5,167 bases of DNA, from NCBI GenBank assembly GCA_003519485.1, contig DOWQ01000487.1, forward strand, positions 1 through 5,167, in the 5' to 3' direction. This document shows positions 1 through 5,103 of the stretch, piece after piece (position 1 is the first letter of the stretch; every line of letters begins with the position of its first letter). A program made the position numbers and the translations under genes. The notes under the pieces are model-generated. The model did not search any database. It was not told the DNA's origin and saw nothing but the letters and a program-made list of their open reading frames with translations. This DNA comes from Streptomyces sp. (GTDB lineage: Bacteria; Actinomycetota; Actinomycetes; Streptomycetales; Streptomycetaceae).

Positions 1-1661
1 CCCGGGTAGTGGTGCTCGAACCAGTCGGCGTTCTCGAACGGGTAGTGCACCTGGGCGAACGGCATCGAGCCCGAGTCGAACCACGCGTCGATGACCTCGG
101 CGACGCGGCGCGACTCCTTGCCGCAGGTGGGGCAGTCGAAGGTGATGTCGTCGACGAAGGGGCGGTGCGGGTCGAGCTCGGACTGGTCGGTACCGGTGAG
201 CTCCGACAGCTCGGCGAGCGAGCCGACGCACACCTGGTGGTCATCCTCGCAGCGCCAGATGGGCAGCGGGGTGCCCCAGTAGCGGGTGCGCGACAGGGCC
301 CAGTCGACGTTGTTGTTCAGCCAGTCCCCGAAGCGGCCGTACTTCACGTTCTCCGGGTACCAGGTGGTGTCGTCGTTCTCCTCGATGAGGCGCTGCTTGC
401 GCTGGGTGGTGCGGACGTACCACGACGGCATGGCGTAGTAGATGAGCGGCGTGTGGCAGCGCCAGCAGTGCGGGTAGGCGTGGTCGTAGTCGAGCGCGCG
501 GAACAGCAGGCCGCGGCCGCGCAGGTCCTCCACCAGCGTCGGGTCGGCGTCCTTGAAGAAGGTGTCGCCGACGAGGCCGACCTCCGACTTGAAGTGGCCG
601 TCGGGGCGGATCGGGTTGACGAACGGCAGGCCGTAGCGGCGGCAGACGGCCATGTCGTCGGCGCCGAAGGCGGGCGCCTGGTGGACGAGGCCGGTGCCGT
701 CCTCGGTGGTGACGTAGTCGGCGAGCACGACGAGGTGCGCGTCCCCCTCAAACTGGACCAGCTCGAACGGGCGCTGGTAGGTCCAGCGCTCCAGCTCGGC
801 GCCGGTGAACTGCTGGCCGGTGCGCTCCCACTCCTCGCCGAGCACCTTGTCGAACAGCGGCTCGGCGACCACGACGCTGCGCTGGTCGGCATGCTTCGCG
901 ACGACGTACGTCACCTCGGGGTGGACCGCGACGGCGGTGTTCGACACCAGCGTCCAGGGGGTCGTCGTCCAGACGAGCAGGTCGACGTCGCCGGCGAGCG
1001 GGCCGGAGGTCAGCGGGAAGCGGACGTAGATCGACGGGTCGGTGACGTCCTCGTAGCCCTGCGCGAGCTCGTGGTCCGACAGCGCCGTGCCGCAGCGGGG
1101 GCAGTAGGGCGCCACCCGGTAGTCCTCCTCGAGCAGCCCCTTGTCGTGGATCTGCTTGAGCGCCCACCAGACCGACTCGACGTATGGCGTCGACATCGTC
1201 ACGTAGGCGTCGTCGAGGTTGACCCAGTAGCCCATGCGGTGGGTGAGGTCGGTGAAGGCGTCGACGTGGCGCAGCACCGAGGCGCGGCACTTCTCGTTGA
1301 ACTCCTTGATGCCGTACGCCTCGATGTCGTGCTTGCCGGTGAAACCGAGTTCCTTCTCGACGGCGAGCTCGACGGGCAGGCCGTGGCAGTCCCAGCCGGC
1401 CTTGCGGGCGACGTGGTAGCCGCGCATGGTCCGGAAGCGGGGGAAGACGTCCTTGAAGACGCGGGCCTCGATGTGGTGCGCGCCGGGCATGCCGTTGGCT
1501 GTGGGCGGCCCCTCGTAGAACACCCACTCGGGGCGTCCCTCGGACTGCTCCAGGGAGCGGGCGAAGACCTTGTTGTCGCGCCAGAAGTCGAGCACGGCGT
1601 GCTCGAGCGCGGGCAGGTCGACCTGGGCGGGCACCTGGCGGTACTGCGGCTGCTGACTCAT
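1..1661 (-). CDS. ileS: Isoleucyl-tRNA synthetase, N-terminal 553 residues (3' end outside window)
   Basis: Cytoplasmic class I aminoacyl-tRNA synthetase that charges tRNA-Ile with isoleucine. The ATG at 1661 lies 9 nt after a strong GGAGGA Shine-Dalgarno (1671-1676). The frame stays open to the left edge, giving 553 of the family's roughly 1,040-1,050 residues. In order I see: the N-terminal Rossmann segment with GPPTANGMPGAHHIE at about 51-65; the WDCHGLPVE block at 90-98; the CP1 editing domain with WTTTPWT at 231-237 and TEDGTGLVH around the conserved Asp321; WALSRTRYWGTPLPIW at 454-469; a CPTC zinc-type pair at Cys510/Cys513; and DAWFDSGS at 525-532. The KMSKS loop and tRNA-binding domain fall outside. 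The HIGH signature reads Gly60-Ala61-His62-His63 (GXHH) instead of HXGH, a variant known in some type-2 IleRS. A T-box leader precedes it. Identification is certain; type-2 assignment is likely from the motifs. Confidence 0.97.
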   Translation of the reverse strand, partial: MSQQPQYRQVPAQVDLPALEHAVLDFWRDNKVFARSLEQSEGRPEWVFYEGPPTANGMPGAHHIEARVFKDVFPRFRTMRGYHVARKAGWDCHGLPVELAVEKELGFTGKHDIEAYGIKEFNEKCRASVLRHVDAFTDLTHRMGYWVNLDDAYVTMSTPYVESVWWALKQIHDKGLLEEDYRVAPYCPRCGTALSDHELAQGYEDVTDPSIYVRFPLTSGPLAGDVDLLVWTTTPWTLVSNTAVAVHPEVTYVVAKHADQRSVVVAEPLFDKVLGEEWERTGQQFTGAELERWTYQRPFELVQFEGDAHLVVLADYVTTEDGTGLVHQAPAFGADDMAVCRRYGLPFVNPIRPDGHFKSEVGLVGDTFFKDADPTLVEDLRGRGLLFRALDYDHAYPHCWRCHTPLIYYAMPSWYVRTTQRKQRLIEENDDTTWYPENVKYGRFGDWLNNNVDWALSRTRYWGTPLPIWRCEDDHQVCVGSLAELSELTGTDQSELDPHRPFVDDITFDCPTCGKESRRVAEVIDAWFDSGSMPFAQVHYPFENADWFEHHYP

Positions 1662-1670
1662 CGGGGTATT

Positions 1671-1676
1671 TCCTCC
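1671..1676 (-). promoter_or_regulatory. ileS Shine-Dalgarno
   Basis: GGAGGA on the minus strand, 9 nt before the ATG at 1661. It fixes the start codon. It is also part of the 3' arm of the T-box sequestrator hairpin, so access to it is probably conditional. Confidence 0.85.
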
Positions 1677-1717
1677 GGCGGACACATGCGGGTGGTGATG
1701 GTGCTGTCCGTCGGAGG
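1672..1717 (-). promoter_or_regulatory. Shine-Dalgarno sequestrator hairpin of the ileS T-box
   Basis: CCUCCGACGGACA (1705-1717) can pair with UGUCCGCCGGAGG (1672-1684), 12 of 13 positions, with a 20-nt loop. The 3' arm contains the GGAGG of the ribosome binding site. The 5' arm shares 1713-1717 with the antisequestrator, so the two folds exclude each other: OFF when tRNA-Ile is charged, ON when it is uncharged. This is the expected arrangement of a translation-controlling T-box. Confidence 0.85.
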
Positions 1718-1752
1718 GACGAGAGCGCTGGGCTCCCGCGGTACCACCCTCC
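1713..1752 (-). promoter_or_regulatory. T-box antisequestrator helix with tRNA-acceptor bulge
   Basis: Lower helix GGAGGG (1747-1752) with CCCUCC (1713-1718). Then a 7-nt bulge UGGUACC (1740-1746). Then an upper helix GCGGGAGC (1732-1739) with GCUCUCGU (1719-1726), closed by a 5-nt loop. This is the classic antiterminator shape: helix, UGGNACC bulge, helix. Binding of uncharged tRNA-Ile at UGGU should stabilise it and keep CCUCC away from the ileS Shine-Dalgarno. Confidence 0.85.
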
Positions 1753-1956
1753 TTGGCCGCCGGCGGCGCCGGTGAGCGCTTCCCGCGGCCCCCTCATTGG
1801 GGTTGCGCTGCCGGGTCTACTCGCTCACGGGAGCTTTCTTCCGGCGGCTCGGGGGTGATCTTCGCGCCGCGCACACCCCCGGGCTCACACCGTCCCCGGG
1901 TCGCTCATGGCTGCGTACGGAGCTACTCGTCCCCTTCGATGCCTTTCGCTGCGCCC

Positions 1957-1962
1957 AGTGTA
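1957..1962 (-). promoter_or_regulatory. Candidate -10 box for ileS leader transcription
   Basis: TACACT on the minus strand fits the streptomycete TANNNT -10 pattern. It would start transcription near 1950, just before the first T-box helix, for a leader of about 290 nt. No convincing -35 hexamer lies 16-19 bp upstream, so this rests on the -10 match and its position. Confidence 0.4.
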
Positions 1963-1990
1963 CGGGGCCGCGCGGACAGCGGCGGACGGT

Positions 1991-2111
1991 TTTCCGGGCC
2001 GCGGTCCCGGTCGCTTCCCCGGTCGTCGTCCTCGCCGTGTTTCCGGCCGTGGTCCCGGGGGCTCGGGGGTGGTTCGGGCTCCGGATCCGGTCGTTTCCCG
2101 GCCGCTGCCCC
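1991..2111. repeat. Three imperfect copies of a GC-rich unit
   Basis: Related segments begin with TTTCC at 1991 (to about 2010), 2040 (to about 2058) and 2094 (to about 2111). Each reads roughly TTTCCGGCCGyGGTCCC. Spacings are 49 and 54 bp. The copies differ at several positions and the background is very GC-rich, so this may be decayed duplication or compositional coincidence. Confidence 0.35.
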
Positions 2112-2156
2112 CGCCGCGCCGGCCCGGTGGCGGGAGGCCCGGCGGTGACCCGAATG

Positions 2157-2182
2157 GCCACATGGCGGCGGCCGGATGTGGC
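2157..2182. repeat. Inverted repeat GCCACAT / ATGTGGC
   Basis: Perfect 7-bp arms (2157-2163 and 2176-2182) around a 12-bp GC-only spacer. It contains A/T steps that stand out from the surroundings. It lies about 170 bp upstream of the DksA-like promoter and could be a regulator site or a hairpin. No known operator matches it to my knowledge. Confidence 0.3.
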
Positions 2183-2328
2183 AAGGGGCGCGGGGGAGGG
2201 CGTCCTACGCCGGCCCGCGCCGGATTACCGGCCGGGGAGCGGGGCACAACCGATGCAGGCCCGGCCTCCGCCGCACCGGTGGGGGCGGGCCGGGGCGGCT
2301 CGTCGGCCCGAACGGTCGGCGTGCCCGG

Positions 2329-2357
2329 TTGCCGCGGACCCTGAGTCGATTTATCGT
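2329..2357 (+). promoter_or_regulatory. Promoter of the DksA-like gene
   Basis: TTGCCG (2329-2334) and TATCGT (2352-2357) are separated by exactly 17 bp, matching the TTGAC-n17-TANNNT pattern of the principal actinobacterial sigma factor (HrdB type). Transcription would start near 2364, giving a 5' UTR of about 43 nt that includes the gene's Shine-Dalgarno. The local drop in GC content supports a promoter here. Confidence 0.5.
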
Positions 2358-2406
2358 CCCAGCACGATTCGCGAGCAAGATCACAATATGTGAAGGGGCC
2401 GCTGCC

Positions 2407-3099
2407 ATGGTGGCGAAAAAGGCTGCCGCGAAGAAGACGGCTGCGAAGAAGGCGGCCGAGAAGAAGGCGGCCGCGGACAGGACGGCGGCTGCCGCGGAAC
2501 CGGCTGCGACGGCGGAACCGGAGGCGAAGGCGGCACCGGCCGCCGGGAAGCCCGCACGGAAGACGGGAGCCAGGACGGTGGTTGCGAAGAAGACTCCGGG
2601 AGGTGCGCCCGCGGCGGCCCGGAAGGTCCCCGCCGCGTCGTCGGCGCCGCCGGTGCCCAAGGCCCGCGCGTCGGCGGCTGCCGGGCCGGGCGAGCCGGCC
2701 GAGCCGGGTGAGCTGGCGGTACGGCGCGGCGAGGAACCCTGGTCGCCCGAGGAGGTCGAGCATGCCCGGACGGGGCTGCGCGGCGAGGCGGTGCGGCTCC
2801 GCAACGAGATCAGCTCCTCCGAGGCGGCGATCACCGGGCTGATGCGGGACTCCGGCGACGGAGCGGGCGACGACCAGGTCGACACCGGCACCAAGAACAT
2901 CACCCGCGAGCACGAGATGGCGCTCAACGCCAACGCCCGCGAGATGCTCGAACAGACCGACCGGGCACTGGAGCGGATCGACGCCGGGACGTACGGGCTC
3001 TGCGAATCCTGCGGCAATCCCATCGGCAAGGCGCGGATGCAGGCATTCCCGCGGGCCACGCTGTGCGTGGAGTGCAAGCAGAAGCAGGAGCGCCGGTGA
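2407..3099 (+). CDS. DksA/TraR-family C4 zinc-finger regulator with Lys/Ala-rich tail
   Basis: A 230-residue protein. The ATG at 2407 is chosen because GAAGGGG (2392-2398) sits 8 nt upstream; longer in-frame starts lack such a site. Residues 1-30 are a KKAAAKK-type Lys/Ala repeat like histone H1 or actinobacterial HU tails. About 30-110 is Ala/Pro-rich and probably disordered. Residues 112-195 look like the DksA coiled coil. A C4 zinc finger follows: Cys199, Cys202, Cys220, Cys223 in YGLCESCGNPIGKARMQAFPRATLCVECK. The segment Asp156-Gln-Val-Asp159 lies 43 residues before the first Cys, exactly like the Asp71/Asp74 fingertip of E. coli DksA. DksA proteins enter the RNA polymerase secondary channel and modulate initiation, in E. 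coli together with ppGpp. That role here is inferred, and the tail suggests nucleic-acid binding. It precedes lspA by 109 bp. Confidence 0.9.
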   Translation: MVAKKAAAKKTAAKKAAEKKAAADRTAAAAEPAATAEPEAKAAPAAGKPARKTGARTVVAKKTPGGAPAAARKVPAASSAPPVPKARASAAAGPGEPAEPGELAVRRGEEPWSPEEVEHARTGLRGEAVRLRNEISSSEAAITGLMRDSGDGAGDDQVDTGTKNITREHEMALNANAREMLEQTDRALERIDAGTYGLCESCGNPIGKARMQAFPRATLCVECKQKQERR

Positions 3100-3106
3100 G
3101 GGGCCC

Positions 3107-3134
3107 GCTGCCGGAAGTTCCGGCGGGGGCGGTG
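3107..3134 (+). terminator. Possible hairpin terminator after the DksA-like gene
   Basis: GCCGG-AAGTT-CCGGC (3110-3124) starts 10 nt after the stop codon and can be extended by flanking CCGC/GCGG with a few bulged bases. There is no T-run after it. Streptomycete terminators often lack one, but a weak or attenuating hairpin is equally possible. Confidence 0.4.
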
Positions 3135-3151
3135 CCGTCCGGCCTGTGACG

Positions 3152-3157
3152 TACCCT
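3152..3157 (+). promoter_or_regulatory. Candidate -10 box for lspA
   Basis: TACCCT fits TANNNT and would start transcription near 3164, giving a 5' UTR of about 45 nt. No -35 match is seen at the usual spacing. lspA may also be read through from the DksA-like gene. Confidence 0.3.
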
Positions 3158-3208
3158 CGTCCTCAGCCAGGCAGGGTCTGGCGCGCGACCAGAGGTTGAG
3201 GGACTCAC

Positions 3209-3850
3209 GTGGCAGAGGCGGAGCGGACCATCGGTACTCCAGGTTTTGAGGGCACGGAACCGGCGGAGTCCGACGGGAGCGCGGGCGGCGCCGAGGGCAG
3301 TGCCGAAAACGGTGCCGAGAGCGGCGCGGACGACGGCCCCGAGGGCGCCGGCGCGGGCAAGGGGCAGCGCCGGATCGCGGTGCTGCTGAGCGTGGCCGTG
3401 ACCGCGTACGCCCTCGACCTCGTCACGAAGATGATCGTGGTGGCGAAGCTGGAGAACCGGCCCGAGGCGATCGAGGTGTTCGGGGAGTGGCTGCGCTTCT
3501 ACGCGGTGCGCAATGCGGGCGCGGCGTTCGGCCTCGGCGAGGCGCTGACCATCGTCTTCACGATCATCGCGACGGCCGTGATCGTGGTGATCGCCCGGAT
3601 CGCCCGGAAGCTGTACAGCCTGCCGTGGGCGGTCGCGCTCGGCCTGCTGCTCGGCGGGGCCCTCGGTAACCTCACCGACCGGGTCTTCCGGTCCCCGGGC
3701 GCCTTCCAGGGCGCGGTGGTCGACTTCATCGCACCCAAGGGCTTCGCGGTCTTCAACCTCGCCGACTCGGCGATCGTCTGCGGCGGCATTCTCATCGTCG
3801 TGTTGTCCTTCCGCGGCCTGGACCCGGACGGCACCGTCCACAAGGACTGA
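3209..3850 (+). CDS. lspA: Lipoprotein signal peptidase (signal peptidase II)
   Basis: A 213-residue integral membrane aspartyl protease that removes the signal peptide from diacylglyceryl-modified prolipoproteins. The GTG at 3209 follows GAGGGA (3198-3203) by 5 nt and gives the N-terminus MAEAERTIGTP that I recall for Streptomyces LspA. Residues 1-50 are an acidic Gly/Ala/Glu-rich cytoplasmic extension. Four membrane segments follow at about 55-76, 111-131, 137-155 and 180-200. Family motifs are all present: DLVTK at 70-74, RNAGAAF at 101-107, GGALGNLTDR at 149-158, VVDFI with catalytic Asp172, and FNLADS with catalytic Asp186. The enzyme appears intact. The whole family averages nearer 160-170 residues, and the excess is the N-terminal extension. 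It would be the target of globomycin-type inhibitors. It is followed by a 194-bp gap before rluD. Confidence 0.97.
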   Translation: MAEAERTIGTPGFEGTEPAESDGSAGGAEGSAENGAESGADDGPEGAGAGKGQRRIAVLLSVAVTAYALDLVTKMIVVAKLENRPEAIEVFGEWLRFYAVRNAGAAFGLGEALTIVFTIIATAVIVVIARIARKLYSLPWAVALGLLLGGALGNLTDRVFRSPGAFQGAVVDFIAPKGFAVFNLADSAIVCGGILIVVLSFRGLDPDGTVHKD

Positions 3851-3853
3851 CGG

Positions 3854-3880
3854 CAGGCCCGACGGCGGCCTGATGGCCTG
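3854..3880 (+). terminator. Possible weak terminator hairpin after lspA
   Basis: CAGGCC (3854-3859), just after the lspA stop, can pair with GGCCTG at 3867-3872 or with the second GGCCTG at 3875-3880. No T-run follows. Two competing 3' arms and the GC-rich context make this tentative. Confidence 0.3.
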
Positions 3881-4031
3881 ACCGGGCGGCCCGGCCGGGG
3901 CGGGACAGCGGCATCGGTGACGCGACGACGGCGGGGCCGCCGGGCGCTCCGGTGCCTCCCCGGACGGCCGCGGACGGCTCCGCGCAAGGGCCGGCGAGGG
4001 GCGGGCGTACGGAAGCGGGTCCGCCGTCCGG

Positions 4032-4037
4032 CATACT
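4032..4037 (+). promoter_or_regulatory. Candidate -10 box for a leaderless rluD transcript
   Basis: CATACT (one mismatch from TATACT) ends 7 nt before the GTG at 4045. That is the spacing expected if transcription begins at the start codon itself. No Shine-Dalgarno and no clear -35 box are seen. Confidence 0.45.
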
Positions 4038-4044
4038 CGGGTGG

Positions 4045-4983
4045 GTGAGCCCGCTACCCGAAATCCGCACGCTGCCCGTCCCCGAAGGCCTGGAGGGCGA
4101 GCGCGTCGATGCTGCGATCGCCCGGATGTTCGGCTTCTCCCGTACGAAGGCGGCCGAGCTCGCCGCCGCCGGGAAGGTCCAGGTCGACGGCAGCGCCGCC
4201 GGGAAGTCCGACCGGGTGACCGGCGGAGCCTGGATGGAGGTCGAGCTCCCGCAGGCCGCGCCGCCCGTCCGGATCGTCGCCGAGCCCGTCGAGGGCATGG
4301 AGATCGTCCACGACGACGACGACATCGTCGTGATCGCCAAGCCGGTCGGAGTGGCCGCGCACCCCAGCCCCGGCTGGACCGGTACGACCGTCATCGGCGG
4401 GCTCGCCGCGGCGGGCTACCGCATCTCCACCTCCGGTGCCGCCGAGCGGCAGGGCATCGTCCACCGGCTCGACGTCGGCACCTCCGGCCTGATGGTGGTC
4501 GCCAAGTCCGAGCGCGCCTACACCCTGCTCAAGCAGCAGTTCCGGGAGCGCACGGTCGACAAGCGCTACCACACGCTGGTCCAGGGCCACCCGGACCCGA
4601 TGAGCGGCACCATCGACGCCCCCATCGGCCGGCACCCGAACCACGACTACAAGTGGGCCGTGATCGCCGAGGGCAAGCCCAGCGTCACGCACTACGACCT
4701 CATCGAGGCGTTCCGCGCCGCCAGCCTCCTCGACGTCAAACTGGAGACCGGCCGCACCCACCAGATCCGGGTGCACATGACCGCGCACCGCCACCCCTGC
4801 GTCGGCGACCTCACCTACGGCGCGGACCCGCAGCTGGCCGAGCGGCTCGGGTTGACCCGGCAGTGGCTGCACGCCGTCCGGCTCGGCTTCGAGCACCCCG
4901 GCACGGGCCGGTGGACGCTGGTGGAGAGCAGCTACCCGACCGACCTGTCCGAGGCGTGGGACAGGCTGCGGGCCCCGCGCTGA
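4045..4983 (+). CDS. rluD: RluD-type 23S rRNA pseudouridine synthase
   Basis: A 312-residue RluA-family enzyme that isomerises uridine to pseudouridine. RluD in E. coli modifies helix 69 of 23S rRNA; the exact target here is inferred by similarity. An S4 RNA-binding domain occupies about 18-80 (GERVDAAIARMFGFSRTKAA and KVQVDG). The catalytic domain follows, with HRLDVGTSG at 140-148 (catalytic Asp143), AKSERAYTLL at 153-162, KRYHTLVQG at 173-181, and GRTHQIRVHM at 236-245. Length is normal for the family. The GTG at 4045 is chosen because conservation begins within a few residues. The upstream ATG at 3952 would add a low-complexity stretch unlike the family. The gene has no Shine-Dalgarno, and a -10-like box lies 7 nt upstream, so a leaderless mRNA is likely. 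RluA, RluC and RluD types cannot be separated with certainty by eye. Confidence 0.92.
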   Translation: MSPLPEIRTLPVPEGLEGERVDAAIARMFGFSRTKAAELAAAGKVQVDGSAAGKSDRVTGGAWMEVELPQAAPPVRIVAEPVEGMEIVHDDDDIVVIAKPVGVAAHPSPGWTGTTVIGGLAAAGYRISTSGAAERQGIVHRLDVGTSGLMVVAKSERAYTLLKQQFRERTVDKRYHTLVQGHPDPMSGTIDAPIGRHPNHDYKWAVIAEGKPSVTHYDLIEAFRAASLLDVKLETGRTHQIRVHMTAHRHPCVGDLTYGADPQLAERLGLTRQWLHAVRLGFEHPGTGRWTLVESSYPTDLSEAWDRLRAPR

Positions 4984-5078
4984 GACGTCGGACGCGACTC
5001 CCGGGGCGGTGACCGGCGGCTCCGCGTCGACCGTCCGACACGCCCCGGCCGGGTGCCTCGGGACGGTCGGGCATGTCG

Positions 5079-5103
5079 TGGGGGCGACCTAGAATCGCCC
5101 CCA
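5079..5103. repeat. Inverted repeat spanning the dnaE promoter and start
   Basis: TGGGGGCGA (5079-5087) and TCGCCCCCA (5095-5103) form a perfect 9-bp inverted repeat with a 7-bp centre. The right arm includes the last base of the -10 box and the A of the start ATG. This may be an operator-like palindrome or a chance GC-rich repeat. Confidence 0.6.
5090..5095 (+). promoter_or_regulatory. -10 box for a leaderless dnaE transcript
   Basis: TAGAAT is a near-consensus -10 hexamer and one of the few A/T-rich spots in this stretch. Exactly 7 nt separate it from the ATG at 5103, so transcription should begin at or next to the A of ATG. No Shine-Dalgarno is present, and no -35 match is evident 16-18 bp upstream. 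Confidence 0.6.

Larger units (their letters stand above)
1672..1950 (-). promoter_or_regulatory. T-box riboswitch (tRNA-Ile sensing, translational type) in the ileS leader
   Basis: The ileS leader carries the hallmarks of a T-box. The core T-box sequence GGGTGGTACCGCGG is on the minus strand at about 1736-1749. Its UGGU (1746-1743) can pair with the ACCA end of uncharged tRNA-Ile. Stem I has a GGGG/CCCC base (1931-1934 with 1851-1855), an AGTA turn (1924-1927) facing GCGAAG, and a middle helix (1912-1920 with 1867-1875, one mismatch). It is capped by CCCGGG/CCCGGG (1895-1900 with 1878-1883). The specifier loop presents ATC, an Ile codon, at 1857-1859, followed by A. A second stem (GCCGG 1841-1845 with CCGGC 1810-1814) contains AAGAAA facing GAGTAGA, resembling the stem II S-turn of actinobacterial ileS T-boxes. 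No U-tract terminator is seen and the final switch covers the Shine-Dalgarno, so control is inferred to be translational. The 5' limit is an estimate. Confidence 0.92.
1963..2328. other. Non-coding divergent intergenic stretch, no gene recognised
   Basis: About 370 bp of GC-rich, low-complexity DNA between the ileS promoter region and the promoter of the DksA-like gene. Frames are open on both strands, but their translations are Arg/Pro/Gly-rich with no recognisable domain and no Shine-Dalgarno-supported start, as expected by chance at this GC content. It contains three imperfect copies of a TTTCCGG-type unit (listed separately), a GCCACAT/ATGTGGC inverted repeat (2157-2182) and a small GCCGG-ATTA-CCGGC hairpin (2219-2232). 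I see no tRNA, riboswitch or terminator. Confidence 0.6.

Noticed and set aside
1672..1717. Intrinsic transcription terminator in the ileS leader
   Set aside because: The hairpin has no U-tract and its 3' arm includes the Shine-Dalgarno and ends just before the start codon, which fits a sequestrator better.
9..1775. 588-codon open frame on the plus strand opposite ileS
   Set aside because: Its translation is Val/Asp/Arg/Gly-rich and domain-free, the usual antisense shadow of a high-GC gene. The minus strand encodes an unmistakable IleRS with all motifs.
1797..2393. 198-codon plus-strand open frame through the T-box and spacer
   Set aside because: It overlaps the antisense of the structured T-box leader, and its low-complexity translation has no family resemblance.
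2388..2393. Start-stop pair ATGTGA just upstream of the DksA-like gene
   Set aside because: Its own start has no ribosome binding site and it overlaps the Shine-Dalgarno of the real gene. A regulatory minimal upstream ORF cannot be supported from sequence alone.
2176..2406. 77-residue N-terminal extension of the DksA-like protein from the upstream ATG
   Set aside because: The extension is low-complexity, crosses the predicted promoter, and has no Shine-Dalgarno. The ATG at 2407 has GAAGGGG at good spacing.
1885..2913. 342-codon minus-strand open frame across the divergent spacer and the DksA-like gene
   Set aside because: Arg/Pro/Gly-rich translation with no domain. It lies opposite a well-supported zinc-finger gene and lacks a Shine-Dalgarno-supported start.
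3952..4044. 31-residue extension of the RluD-type protein from the ATG at 3952
   Set aside because: Composition is unlike the family, there is no ribosome binding site, and the -10-like box at 4032-4037 would lie within the coding sequence.
4984..5038. GTCGGAC/GTCCGAC inverted repeat (about 4987-4993 and 5032-5038) as a terminator between rluD and dnaE
   Set aside because: Seven-bp arms separated by nearly 40 nt of GC-rich sequence with no T-run. Too weak and too likely by chance to annotate.
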